Source of the DNA: Methylobacterium sp. CB376
Lineage (GTDB): Bacteria > Pseudomonadota > Alphaproteobacteria > Rhizobiales > Beijerinckiaceae
Assembly (NCBI RefSeq): GCF_029714205.1
Contig: NZ_CP121648.1
Location: forward strand, 7,479,501 to 7,543,500
Reading direction: 5' to 3'
DNA length: 64,000 bases
A program made the position numbers and the translations under genes. The notes beneath the pieces are model-generated. The model made no database searches. It saw only the letters and a list, made by a program, of their open reading frames with translations, and was not told the DNA's origin. This document shows positions 10,374 through 18,700 of this stretch, piece by piece. Positions within the stretch are counted from its first letter, which is position 1. Each line of letters begins with the position of its first letter.

Positions 10374-11660
10374 TCAGGCGATGGCGGCGACCGGCGGGGC
10401 CGTCCCTTCCGCGGCCGGCGCGTAGTAGGCCATGGCCTCGCGGCGCCCGCGCAGGGGGGCGCGGCTGACCTCCCGCCACGCCCCGCCGCGCGCGCCCGCC
10501 GCGCGGCAGGCGGCCTCCGAGGCCAGGATCGCCACCCCGTGCACCTTGGTGGCCTGCTCCAGCCGGGCCGCGACGTTGACGGTGTCGCCGAGCACGGTGA
10601 ATTCCAGCCGCGCCTGCTGGCCGATGATGCCGCAGAAGACCTCGCCGTAATGCACGCCGATGCCGATCCCGTGCGGGCGCGCCCAGCGCGCGCTCGGGCG
10701 GCCGGCCAGCGCCGCGAGGCTGCGCGCGAAGGCGAGCGCCCGGGCGGCGTCGTCCGGCCGCGGCTCGGGCAGGCCGAAGACCAGGAGCGCCCCGTCGCCG
10801 ATGAACTTGTCGACCACCCCGCCGTGCAGGCGCGCGAGCCGGATGATCCGGCGGCGGAAGGCGGTGAGCAGCACCGAGAGCGCGTGGGGATCGAGCCGCT
10901 CGGCCAGGCCCGTGGAGCCGCGCAGGTCGACGAAGACGATCGCGGCGAATTGCCGGCGCCCGGCCCGCAACCCCTCGACGTCGTCCGCCAGGCGGGTGAC
11001 CAGCTCCTCCGGCAGGAAGCGCGACAGCGAGGCCCGCCGGCCGGCCTCCCGGACGGCCGAGACGGCGAGCACTGCCAGCAGCGTCGCCCCGAGCGCGACC
11101 AGCACCCAGATCGTCAGCGCGACCCGCGAGACCTGGGCCCGGCGCGCCTCCATCAGCGCCGCCTCCTGCTGCTCCATCTGCCGCAGCAGGCCCCGGATCT
11201 CGTCCATCAGCGGCTTGCTCGGGCCGCCCGCCAGGGCCCGCGCGACGGCGTCCCGCCCGTCGCGCAGGGACAGGTCCACCGTGGCCGCGAGATCGGCGCG
11301 CTTGGCGGCGATCAGGCCGCGCAGCCGCTCGGCCCGCGCCCGCTGCTCGGGAGCATCGCGCACCAGGGCCTCGAGCTCCTCGAACTCGTCGGCGATCATC
11401 GCCTCGCTCGCCGCGAAGGCGTCCAGGAATCGGGCGTCGCCGGTCAGCAGGAAGCCGCGCTGCTGCGTCTCGGCCTCCTGCACGGCCGAGAGGAGGTGGC
11501 CGAGCTGCGCGTCCACCATGACGGTGTGGCGGACCGCCTCGGTACCCTGGTGCTGGTACACGAACGCGCCGAGCGCGATCAGCATCATGCCGATCAGCGC
11601 CGCGAAGCCGGCGCTCATCCGGACGGCGCCCGGGCTGCGGAGGAGGCGGAGGCGGCGCAC
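10374..11660 (-). CDS. CHASE3-domain adenylate/guanylate cyclase
   Basis: Membrane protein with an N-terminal transmembrane helix (FAALIGMMLIALGAFVY), a periplasmic CHASE3-like helical sensor (AVQEAETQQRGFLLTGD motif), a second helix (VALTIWVLVALGATLLAVLAV) and a C-terminal class III cyclase domain. Both metal aspartates are visible (FVDLRGST and KFIGDGALLVFG), as is VLGDTVNVAARLE, so it should be active and make a cyclic nucleotide. The start is uncertain: GTG at 11660 with GGGAAGGA upstream is used here; ATG at 11618 would begin right at the first helix. The signal sensed is unknown. Confidence 0.85.
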   Translation of the reverse strand: MRRLRLLRSPGAVRMSAGFAALIGMMLIALGAFVYQHQGTEAVRHTVMVDAQLGHLLSAVQEAETQQRGFLLTGDARFLDAFAASEAMIADEFEELEALVRDAPEQRARAERLRGLIAAKRADLAATVDLSLRDGRDAVARALAGGPSKPLMDEIRGLLRQMEQQEAALMEARRAQVSRVALTIWVLVALGATLLAVLAVSAVREAGRRASLSRFLPEELVTRLADDVEGLRAGRRQFAAIVFVDLRGSTGLAERLDPHALSVLLTAFRRRIIRLARLHGGVVDKFIGDGALLVFGLPEPRPDDAARALAFARSLAALAGRPSARWARPHGIGIGVHYGEVFCGIIGQQARLEFTVLGDTVNVAARLEQATKVHGVAILASEAACRAAGARGGAWREVSRAPLRGRREAMAYYAPAAEGTAPPVAAIA

Positions 11661-11835
11661 GTCCCGTCGTTTCCTTCCCGAACACCTTCTCGCGGAGTCT
11701 TGCCCGAAGCCGTGAAGAACCGGTTCCTCGCGACGCGGCGGCCGGGCGATCCGCGCGAGAGCCGGACGGACCGGATGTCGAACGGGACCGGCCCGGGCCG
11801 GTTCCCCTGCCCCGGCGCCGCAGGACGCGGTCATG

Positions 11836-11990
11836 CGACAGCCGATTGATGGCTTCGCCATCTCCGATTTCGGCCATGCGGATGTCCGCGTCGCTCAGGC
11901 GCCGCGCGGGCTTGGCATTTCGGCTTCGCTCAAGCGCCGCGCGGGCTTGGGATCCGGGATCTGCTGCGATCACGCGGATCCCCGATCAGA
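11836..11990. repeat. Dispersed structured intergenic repeat, copy 2
   Basis: Same block order as copy 1: CGACAGCCGATTGATGGC, TCGCCATCTCC, GCCATGCGGATGTCCG, then CTCAGGCGCCGCGC. The last segment (TTCGCTCAAGCGCCGCGCG) is present twice in tandem, followed by a less perfect GATC hairpin. The TGA stop of the hydrolase (11988-11986) lies in that hairpin, as for glgX at copy 1. The rest of the gap back to 11661 shows no coding signal. Confidence 0.72.
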
Positions 11991-12534
11991 GCCCGCGCAG
12001 GAAGCCCGCGAAGCGCATCAGCCCCTCGGGCCAGGGGCCGTGGCCGCTCTCGCCGTTCAGGTGCCCGGCCTCGCCCGCATCGACGAGCTCGGCGCCCCAG
12101 GAGGCCGCGAAATCCTCGGCCCGGTCATAGGCGGTCCAGGGATCGGAGCGGCTCGTGACCAGCAGGGCCGGGAAGGGCAGCGGCTCGCGGGGGATCGGCG
12201 CGAAGGCGCGCAGCAGGGCCGGCGCGTCCGGCCGCTCCACGTCCGGCAGCGCGACCAGGAAGCCGCCCCGCACGGCGCCCGGGGGCAGGAAGGGGGCGGC
12301 CTGGACCGCCGAAACCACCCCGAGGCTGTGCGCGACGAGCACGACCGGCCGCTCGGCCGCCCGCACCGCGGCGACGACCGCGTCGCGCCACGGCTCGGGC
12401 TCCGGGCGGTCCCAGTCCGGCATCCCCACCCGCCGCGCCGTGGAGAGCCGCTCCTCCCACCGGCTCTGCCAATGATCGGGCCCGGAATTGGTGTAGCCCG
12501 GGATGACGAGGATGTCGCAATCGGCGCTTCGCAT
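11986..12534 (-). CDS. RBBP9/YdeN-family alpha/beta serine hydrolase
   Basis: 182-residue small hydrolase. It begins CDILVIPGYTNSGPDHWQ, typical of the RBBP9/YdeN family, with nucleophile elbow VAHSLG, acid in SRSDPW and histidine in EAGHLNGESG completing the triad. Intracellular and without a signal peptide. The natural substrate of the family in bacteria is not known. It lies 45 bp downstream of the UV endonuclease gene on the same strand, possibly co-transcribed. Confidence 0.9.
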   Translation of the reverse strand: MRSADCDILVIPGYTNSGPDHWQSRWEERLSTARRVGMPDWDRPEPEPWRDAVVAAVRAAERPVVLVAHSLGVVSAVQAAPFLPPGAVRGGFLVALPDVERPDAPALLRAFAPIPREPLPFPALLVTSRSDPWTAYDRAEDFAASWGAELVDAGEAGHLNGESGHGPWPEGLMRFAGFLRGL

Positions 12535-12579
12535 GGTGCCCGAGCGATAGCGCGTGCGGGCGCAGCCGTCGAGGCGGGC

Positions 12580-13647
12580 TCACTCGGCCGCGAGGGCGAG
12601 CGGGCCGCCGACCTGACGGGCGAGGCCGGTCGAGGCGAGGTTCTTCAGCTTCGCCTCGATCTCGAAATCGCTCCAGGCGAGGTGGAGGGCCACGACGTCG
12701 TTCAGCGCCCGGTTCCACATCAGGTCGGAATGGGCCGCGAGCGCCCGGCCGCTCAGGCCCGCCGCCAGCAGCGCGGCGAAGTCCGGGAGGGCATCCGGGT
12801 CGTGGCCGACCAGCAGGTCCTCGCGCGAGACGCTGACGTGGCTCACCGGCCGCACGCCCCGCCAGGACTCCCGGATCCGGGCGATGCGCGGATCGTCCGG
12901 CGCGATGTAGTGGCCGCGGCTGTGGATCCAGTGGTGGTGGAGATCGAGGACCACCGGCACGAGGTCGCCGAGTTCCAGCACGTCGTCGAGCCCGAAGGAA
13001 TCCTCGTCGTTCTCCACGGTGACGAGGTGGCGCGCCGCCTCGCTCACCCGCGGCAGGGTGGCGCGGAAACCCGCGAGGCCGGGCTCGCGGGCGCCGACAT
13101 GGATGTTCACGTGGGCCCCGTGCGGGTGCCAGCCGGCGCCGTAGCCCATCATCGCCATGACCTCGGCGTGGTAGTCGAGTTCCGCGATGCCGTTGGCCAG
13201 GGCCGCCGGGTTGCGCGAGGCGAGGATGCAGAAGGGCCCCGGATGCATGCTGAGCCGCACGCCGCCCGCCCGCGCCGCCTCGCCGATTCCCGCGAGCCCC
13301 GCCTCGATGGACCGGCGGAAATCCGGGTCGGCGTAGAGGTCGCGCACCTCGGGATGGGTGTAGCCGGGCAGGATCGCGCTCGCGAGGCGCAGGAGCCGCT
13401 CCAGCGGCGGGCGCGCGGCGACCCAGCCGATCTGGCGCCGCAGGGCCGCGAGGTTGTGGCCCACGACCGCGGCCAGCTTGTCGCGGGCGCCGGCGGGGTC
13501 GAGCCGGCGCAGATGCGCGATGGTGACGCTGGTGACGTTCATCGCCAGCGCCGCCTCCTTGGCGGCCTTGAGCGTCGGGTGGGTGCCGGGCGCTTCGTCG
13601 GGGATGAACTTGCAGCAGAAGCCGAGGCGGGGGCTGTCGTCCGTCAT
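12580..13647 (-). CDS. uvsE: UV-damage endonuclease (UvsE/UVDE family)
   Basis: Cuts DNA 5' of UV photoproducts and abasic sites, starting an excision repair route independent of UvrABC. The 355-residue TIM-barrel shows the family motifs LGFCCKF at the N-terminus, LSMHPGPFCILAS, TVENDED, VVLDLHHHWIH and AAHSDLMW, which carry metal-binding His/Glu/Asp residues. The length is usual for the family. Useful in a light-exposed, leaf-dwelling lifestyle (inference). A separate gene product for the downstream hydrolase is clear, so this is not a fusion. Confidence 0.85.
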   Translation of the reverse strand: MTDDSPRLGFCCKFIPDEAPGTHPTLKAAKEAALAMNVTSVTIAHLRRLDPAGARDKLAAVVGHNLAALRRQIGWVAARPPLERLLRLASAILPGYTHPEVRDLYADPDFRRSIEAGLAGIGEAARAGGVRLSMHPGPFCILASRNPAALANGIAELDYHAEVMAMMGYGAGWHPHGAHVNIHVGAREPGLAGFRATLPRVSEAARHLVTVENDEDSFGLDDVLELGDLVPVVLDLHHHWIHSRGHYIAPDDPRIARIRESWRGVRPVSHVSVSREDLLVGHDPDALPDFAALLAAGLSGRALAAHSDLMWNRALNDVVALHLAWSDFEIEAKLKNLASTGLARQVGGPLALAAE

Positions 13648-13713
13648 GGGCCGACAACGCCGGGGCCCGGGCCGGGTTCGGGGCGCGGTCCGCCCGCGCC
13701 CCGGGAAATCGGC

Positions 13714-14532
13714 TCAGTGCGTCTGGATCGTCGGCCCGCCCGGGCGCGGCGTCGCGCCGCCCTGATCGGCCTGGCGCAGCTCGTCCGTGGCCGCGTGCGC
13801 CGCCGCGGAGGCCGCGTCCTGCGCTTGGTCGAGGGCGGATTCGACGAACTGGCGGCCGCGCTCGGTCGCCTCGCGGGCGTAGCGCAGGCCCTGGTCGCGC
13901 ACCTCGTCCGCCCAGGCGCCGACCGTCTCGTCCTCGCGGCGCGTGCGCGGCAGGAGGGCGCCGATCATCAGGCCGGCGGCCAGGCCGACCACGCCGACGA
14001 GGAGCGGGTTCTCGCCCACGAAGCGCTCGACCGCGCTCTGGCCGCGGGAGATCTGCGCCGAGCTCCGCTCGCGCAGGTCGGCGTAGCGCCGGGCGCCGGA
14101 CTCGATCGCGTCGTTGGCGTAGTCGCGGGCGCGGTCGAGGGTCTCCGAGCCGCCCTGCTGGAAGCTGCCATAGGCCTGGCTGGCGCGCTGGTGGGCCTGC
14201 GAGACCGCGTCGCTCGCCGTCCGCCGCAGGCGCTCGGCCGCGGCGTCGGCGGCCTGCCGGATCTGCTCGGCGGTCTGACCGGCGGTGTCGCCGACCTTCG
14301 CGGCGAAGTCCGAGGCTTGGCTCGAGGCTTGGCTCGAGGCTTGGCCCGTGCCTTGGCCCGTGCCTTGGCTCGAGGCTTGGCCGGTGCCTTGGCCCGGTGC
14401 CTGTCCGCCGGCCGTCCCGGCCTGCGCCCGGGCGGTGTCGTGGTCCTGGTGGAGATTGCGCTCCGGCCCGGCGCCCGGGACGTGGGCGGAGGGGGCGTCC
14501 GGAGTTGCGGGCTTGATGGTGTGGTCGGCCAT
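13714..14532 (-). CDS. Membrane-anchored stress protein with Q/G/S-rich repeats
   Basis: 272-residue protein. Residues 1-75 are disordered, with a run of repeated GTGQ/ASSQ units. This is followed by a long amphipathic helical region (AAERLRRTASDAVSQAHQR and on) resembling ElaB/YqjD/DUF883-type proteins, and one glycine-rich transmembrane helix (NPLLVGVVGLAAGLMIGALL). The ATG at 14532 was chosen because AAGGATG lies 6 nt upstream. Last gene of a four-gene operon with a holin-like and a DUF3618 protein. A role at the inner membrane under stress is inferred from context only. Confidence 0.75.
   Translation of the reverse strand: MADHTIKPATPDAPSAHVPGAGPERNLHQDHDTARAQAGTAGGQAPGQGTGQASSQGTGQGTGQASSQASSQASDFAAKVGDTAGQTAEQIRQAADAAAERLRRTASDAVSQAHQRASQAYGSFQQGGSETLDRARDYANDAIESGARRYADLRERSSAQISRGQSAVERFVGENPLLVGVVGLAAGLMIGALLPRTRREDETVGAWADEVRDQGLRYAREATERGRQFVESALDQAQDAASAAAHAATDELRQADQGGATPRPGGPTIQTH
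14311..14405. repeat. In-frame short tandem repeats inside the gene
   Basis: 12-bp units of the type GAGGCTTGGCTC and CCTTGGCCCGTG (plus strand) alternate about eight times, encoding the ASSQ and GTGQ units. Such tracts expand and contract easily, so this segment likely varies between strains. Confidence 0.75.
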
Positions 14533-14584
14533 GTCGTGCATCCTTGTCGTGCAGCCTTGGCTTGCGGGCGCGGTCCGGCCCGCG

Positions 14585-14986
14585 TCAGATCTGCGCGGCC
14601 TCCGGACGGGCAACCCCGTCGGCGGCCGGGTGGTCGGTCGGGCGGTCCGGGTCGTAGATGCGCACGGCGCCGTCGTTCAGCACCGGCACCGTCGCGGCGC
14701 GCGCCGCCGTCGCTTCCTGGTGGAGGCGGCGGCGATTCTCCTCGGAGACGCGGTGCAGCAGCCAGCCGACGCCTGCCACGATCAGCATCACGGGCACCGG
14801 GTTGCGCCGAACCGCCGCCAGCGCCCCGTCGTAGAGGCCGCTCATCGGCGACTGGCGCACCGTGCCGAGCATCTCGTCGACGATGCTGGCGGGCGACAGC
14901 CGGTCCTGGATGCGGTCGATCGTGTGATCGAGCCGGGCCCGGGTCTGCTCGATCTCCTGTTCGAGCTCCGAGATCGACTGGGTCAT
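14585..14986 (-). CDS. DUF3618 family membrane protein
   Basis: 133-residue protein. It starts with the DUF3618 signature MTQSISELEQEIEQTRARLD followed by TIDRIQDRLSP, then a single transmembrane helix (VPVMLIVAGVGWLLHRV) and a charged tail. Function unknown. ATG at 14986 with GAGAGGGTG upstream. The start overlaps the stop of the holin-like gene as ATGA. DUF3618 proteins commonly occur in general-stress loci with Phage_holin_3_6 proteins, as here. Confidence 0.88.
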   Translation of the reverse strand: MTQSISELEQEIEQTRARLDHTIDRIQDRLSPASIVDEMLGTVRQSPMSGLYDGALAAVRRNPVPVMLIVAGVGWLLHRVSEENRRRLHQEATAARAATVPVLNDGAVRIYDPDRPTDHPAADGVARPEAAQI

Positions 14987-15378
14987 CCGGACACCCTCTC
15001 GGACAGGACTCGCGCGTCCTGGCGCACTTGGCGGGTCGTGCGGGTGGGCGTGAGGGTCGAGAGCGACATCGCGCGGCTGCCCGCCAGGGCGAGGCCCACC
15101 GCCACGACCAGGAACACGCCGCCCACGATGAGGGCGGCGAGCGCCTCGGAATGGACCAGGGTGGCCAGCCACTTCACCAGCGCGTCGACCAGGACCAGCA
15201 GCGCGACGACCGCGAAGACCGCCGCCCCCACCACCATGCCGAGCCCGAGGAACAGCGTCCTCAGATTGTTCGACATCTCGGTCCGGAAGAGGGCGATCTC
15301 CTTGCGGGCGAGGTCGGTGGTCTCGCGCAGGGCCTCCGCGAGGAGACCCTGGATGCTGCCATTGCTCGGTTCAGCCAT
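14983..15378 (-). CDS. Phage_holin_3_6 (former DUF1469) family membrane protein
   Basis: 131 residues: an amphipathic N-terminal helix (GLLAEALRETTDLARKEIAL), then two strong transmembrane segments (LFLGLGMVVGAAVFAVVALLVL and ALIVGGVFLVVAVGLALAG). This is the family layout. Despite the family name there is no phage context. These proteins are chromosomal inner-membrane proteins of unknown role in alphaproteobacteria. Its stop overlaps the DUF3618 start. The ATG at 15378 is 11 bp from the end of the first operon gene. Confidence 0.85.
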   Translation of the reverse strand: MAEPSNGSIQGLLAEALRETTDLARKEIALFRTEMSNNLRTLFLGLGMVVGAAVFAVVALLVLVDALVKWLATLVHSEALAALIVGGVFLVVAVGLALAGSRAMSLSTLTPTRTTRQVRQDARVLSERVSG

Positions 15379-15389
15379 CGCCGCCTCCG

Positions 15390-15908
15390 TCAGACAGGGC
15401 CACGCCCGCCCGCCCGGCGCTCGGCCGCGAAGGCCTCGCGGCCCGGCATGGCATGGCGCGGATGGGCCGAGGACTTGATGAAGCGCGCCGCCAGGAAGCC
15501 GGTCACGAAGGTGGCGATCGCCACGGCGGCCGGGCGGCGGCGCGCCGCGGCCTCGATGTCGCTGTAGAAGTCCTCGAAGCTGCGCTCGCGGATCGAGCCG
15601 GAGAGCTGCTCCAGGCCCTCCGCGGCGCTGTCGAAGAAGGCCCGCACGTTCGGCTGGCTCTCCAGGCCCTTGCCCGATTCCCTGAGAGCTCGGGCGAAAT
15701 CCTCGACCGATTGCGCCGCGTCGTCCTTGCGCCGCGCGACGTAGCCGGTGACCTGCTCGCGCGCCGCGTCGACCAGGCCGTAGCCGCGCTCCACCGCGAC
15801 GTCGCCGAGCTGGCGCACGTCGTCGCGCAGGCCCGTCCAGCCGGCCGGATGGTCCGCGCCCGGCCCCGGCCCGGCCTGATGCTGCCCGTTCTGATAACCC
15901 GCGCTCAT
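15390..15908 (-). CDS. Hypothetical stress-operon membrane protein
   Basis: First gene of the four-gene operon, 172 residues. The N-terminus is hydrophilic and Gln/Gly-rich. The middle is a long helical region (VERGYGLVDAAREQVTGYV, ESGKGLESQPNVRAFF), then a short transmembrane helix (PAAVAIATFVTGFLAARFI) and a basic tail. No named domain is recognised. AAGGAG lies upstream of adjacent GTG (15911) and ATG (15908) codons; ATG is used. A likely EcfG-type promoter sits about 75 bp upstream. Confidence 0.75.
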   Translation of the reverse strand: MSAGYQNGQHQAGPGPGADHPAGWTGLRDDVRQLGDVAVERGYGLVDAAREQVTGYVARRKDDAAQSVEDFARALRESGKGLESQPNVRAFFDSAAEGLEQLSGSIRERSFEDFYSDIEAAARRRPAAVAIATFVTGFLAARFIKSSAHPRHAMPGREAFAAERRAGGRGPV

Positions 15909-15980
15909 CACCCAAGACTCCTTGAGACATCATCATGGCGCGTCGGACGCCCGCCCGGCGCGGTCTACGATTGAGCGAGT

Positions 15981-16005
15981 AACCGCAGCCGGGTCGCCCG
16001 GTTCC
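15981..16005 (-). promoter_or_regulatory. Putative sigma-EcfG promoter of the stress operon
   Basis: On the minus strand GGAAC (16005-16001) and GTT (15983-15981) are separated by 17 nt, with GG just before TT of the -10 box. This matches the general-stress consensus GGAAC-N16/17-(C)GTT known for the PhyR/EcfG system of Methylobacterium and relatives. It is about 70 bp before the first gene of the operon. The rest of this 335-bp gap up to otsA shows nothing else recognisable. Confidence 0.6.
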
Positions 16006-16243
16006 GCTGCGGATGCAAGGCCCGTTCTCGTCCGGCCCGCGGCCGCGCCGCAGCGCGGCGAAACCGGGGCGATTCCTGTGGAGCGCCGTGCCCGGCGGAA
16101 AGCGCCGCCGTGCAACCGATGCGTTCCGCGAGGGTTGACCAAGGGCCGCGGATCGCGCTTGCATTCCGCGCATCCTACGCTCGCGCCGTGAGGGAGGGGC
16201 CGGGGCCCGGAACCCTCCCCCGCTCAGGGAGTCCGTAACCGCC

Positions 16244-17665
16244 GTGTCACGCCTGATCATCGTCTCGAACCGCGTCGCCGTCCCGGAAGCGGGATCGAAG
16301 GCCGTCGCGGCGGGCGGCCTCGCGGTCGCGTTGAAGGAAGCGTTCACCGCGTATCGGGGGCTGTGGTTCGGGTGGAGCGGTAAGATCGCCGAGCAGCCCT
16401 CGGGCGCGCCGGCCATCGCGGATCGCGGCCGCGTGCGCTACGCGGTGATGGACCTCTCGCCCCAGGATCACCGGGAATATTACAGCGGCTTCGCCAACCG
16501 GGCGCTCTGGCCGATCATGCACTACCGGCTCGGCCTCGCCGCCTACTCGCGGGCCGACTACGCGGGCTATCAGCGGGTCAACCGCATCTTCGCGCAGGCC
16601 CTGGCCGGCCTGATCGAACCCGGGGACCTGATCTGGGTGCACGATTACCACCTGATCCCCCTCGCCTCGGAGCTGCGTGGCCTCGGCGTGGCCAATCCGA
16701 TCGGCTATTTCCACCACATCCCGTGGCCCTCGGGCGAGGTGTTCAACACGCTCCCGGCCTCGAACGAGCTGCTGCGGGCGGTGGCCGATTACGACCTGAT
16801 CGGCCTCCAGACCGAGTGCGACGTCCACAATCTCTCGCGCAACCTCGTCGACGAGCTGCGGGCGATCCCGCTCGGCGGCGGCTCGCTGATGGTGGATGGG
16901 CGGCGCACCCGCATCCGCAGCTTCCCGATCGGCATCGACGTCGAGGGCTTCCGGCAGGCGGCGGACCGGGCCGGCATGAACCGGACGGTGCGGGACACGA
17001 TCGCCGGGCTTCGCACGCGCAAGTTGCTGATCGGCGTCGACCGGCTCGACTATTCCAAGGGCGTGCCGGAGCGGATGGAGGCGGTGGAGCGCTTCTTCGC
17101 CTCCAACCCCGACCAGCGCGGCAACGTCGTCTTACTGCAGATCGCCCCGAAATCGCGCACTGAGGTGCCCGAGTACGAGCAGCTCAGCCGCGACGTGAAC
17201 GAGGTCCTGGGCAACATCAACGGCTCGCTCGGCGAGCCGTCCTGGACGCCGATCCAGTACGTCACCAAGGCCTATCCGCGGGCGGTGCTGGCGGGCCTGT
17301 ACCGGGCGGCGCGGGTCGGCCTGGTGACGCCGATGCGCGACGGGATGAACCTCGTCGCCAAGGAATACGTGGCGGCCCAGAGCGAGGACGATCCGGGCGT
17401 GCTCGTCCTGTCGAAATTCGCCGGCGCGGCGCGCCAGCTGCCCGAGGCGCTGCTGGTCAACCCCTACGACCGGTTCGAGGTGGCGGAGGCGATCCGGGCC
17501 GCCCTCTACATGCCCAAGGCCGAGCGGCTGGAGCGCTGGAAGCCGATGGTCGAGCGGCTCGGCCGCGAGGACGTGGATTGGTGGGCCCGCACCTACCTGA
17601 CCGAGCTCGAAGCCTTCCGCACCATCGAGCGCGAGCCGCCGACGGCCGCCGAGGCGGCGCAGTAG
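16244..17665 (+). CDS. otsA: Alpha,alpha-trehalose-6-phosphate synthase
   Basis: GT20 enzyme making trehalose 6-phosphate from NDP-glucose and glucose 6-phosphate, for osmotic and desiccation protection. The 473 residues show [52 protein letters not shown] and [14 protein letters not shown], all catalytic or binding motifs. The start is GTG with AGGGAG 10 nt upstream. It is divergent from the stress operon across a 335-bp gap. No otsB phosphatase lies nearby, so the second step is encoded elsewhere. Together with TreZ the genome has two trehalose routes. Confidence 0.95.
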   Translation: MSRLIIVSNRVAVPEAGSKAVAAGGLAVALKEAFTAYRGLWFGWSGKIAEQPSGAPAIADRGRVRYAVMDLSPQDHREYYSGFANRALWPIMHYRLGLAAYSRADYAGYQRVNRIFAQALAGLIEPGDLIWVHDYHLIPLASELRGLGVANPIGYFHHIPWPSGEVFNTLPASNELLRAVADYDLIGLQTECDVHNLSRNLVDELRAIPLGGGSLMVDGRRTRIRSFPIGIDVEGFRQAADRAGMNRTVRDTIAGLRTRKLLIGVDRLDYSKGVPERMEAVERFFASNPDQRGNVVLLQIAPKSRTEVPEYEQLSRDVNEVLGNINGSLGEPSWTPIQYVTKAYPRAVLAGLYRAARVGLVTPMRDGMNLVAKEYVAAQSEDDPGVLVLSKFAGAARQLPEALLVNPYDRFEVAEAIRAALYMPKAERLERWKPMVERLGREDVDWWARTYLTELEAFRTIEREPPTAAEAAQ

Positions 17666-17681
17666 CCGCGGGACGCGGCGC

Positions 17682-18608
17682 TCAGGAATCCTGCACATCC
17701 TGCCGGCAGCGGAGCGGATCGGTCTCGCGCAGCAGGTTCTCGCCCATGAAGGCCACGAAGGCGGCGAGCTTGGGCGAGGGGTGGCGGCTCGCCGGCCACA
17801 GGATGTGGAAGGCGCCGACCTCGCGCAGGTGATCGCGAAGGACGGCGACGAGCGCGCCGCGCCGCAGGAACCGCTGCACCGCGAAGAGCGGCAGGCAGGC
17901 GAGGCCGAACCCCTCCTCGGCGAGGCAGAGCTGCGGTTCCAGGGTGCTCGCCACCGCGGTCACCGGCAGGGCGAGGTCGAGATCCGCGCCGTCCCGCACC
18001 AGGGGCCAGCGCTGCAGCTTGCCCGTCGTGGGATAGCGGTGGTGCAGGCAGGCATGGGCGAGCAGGTCCTCCGGCGCGCGCGGCGTGCCGCGGGCCGCGA
18101 GGTAGTCGGGCGAGGCGACGATCCGGTGCGAGAAGGCGCCGAGCCGGCGCATCATCAGCCGCGAGTCGCGCGCCTCGCCGGTGCGGATCACGGCGTCGAA
18201 GCCCTCCTCGATCACGTCCACCAGCCGGTCGGTGAAGTCGAGATCGAGGGTGATCTCCGGATAGGCCCGCATGAAGGCCATCACCGCCGGCATCATCAGC
18301 ATGCCGATCAGGGGCAGGCTGACGCGCAGCGTCCCGCTCGGGGCGCGCCGGGTCCGGGAGAGTTCGATCTCGGCGGCCTCGATCTCGGAGAAGATGCGCC
18401 GGCAGCGGTCGAGGAACATGGCGCCCTCCGGGGTGAGCGTGAGCGAGCGCGTGGAGCGGTGGAAGAGCCGGACCGCGAGCCGATCCTCCAGCCGCGCCAC
18501 CGCCTTGCCCACCGCCGAGGCGGAGAGGCCGAGCCGCGCCGCGGCCGGCGCGAACCCGCCCGCCTCGGCCGTCTGCACGAAGGCGTTGAGTGCGCCGAGA
18601 TGCTCCAT
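17682..18608 (-). CDS. LysR-family transcriptional regulator
   Basis: 308 residues. Winged helix at the N-terminus (FAPAAARLGLSASAVGKAVARL) and LysR substrate-binding domain (GTLRVSLPLIGM to the end). The sequence is closest to the large group acting on divergently transcribed transport or enzyme genes. The gene for an MFS exporter starts 92 bp away on the other strand, and is its likely target. The effector is unknown. Its 3' end converges on otsA with 16 bp between them. Confidence 0.9.
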   Translation of the reverse strand: MEHLGALNAFVQTAEAGGFAPAAARLGLSASAVGKAVARLEDRLAVRLFHRSTRSLTLTPEGAMFLDRCRRIFSEIEAAEIELSRTRRAPSGTLRVSLPLIGMLMMPAVMAFMRAYPEITLDLDFTDRLVDVIEEGFDAVIRTGEARDSRLMMRRLGAFSHRIVASPDYLAARGTPRAPEDLLAHACLHHRYPTTGKLQRWPLVRDGADLDLALPVTAVASTLEPQLCLAEEGFGLACLPLFAVQRFLRRGALVAVLRDHLREVGAFHILWPASRHPSPKLAAFVAFMGENLLRETDPLRCRQDVQDS

Positions 18609-18700
18609 GGGGCCCCCCCGATTGCGGACGCGGATGTCCGCGATGTCGGGAATTCTAGCCTCATTCCGCAGGGTCAGCGAGGCCCCTACCCTCCCGGGCC

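Noticed and set aside
14983..15378. Holin-like gene as sign of a prophage
   Set aside because: No phage genes nearby; the Phage_holin_3_6 family is mostly chromosomal in this group.
11833..15567. Very long plus-strand open frame (1244 codons)
   Set aside because: It runs antisense over five well-supported minus-strand genes, has Arg/Gly/Ala-rich low-complexity composition and no domain. A GC-content artefact.
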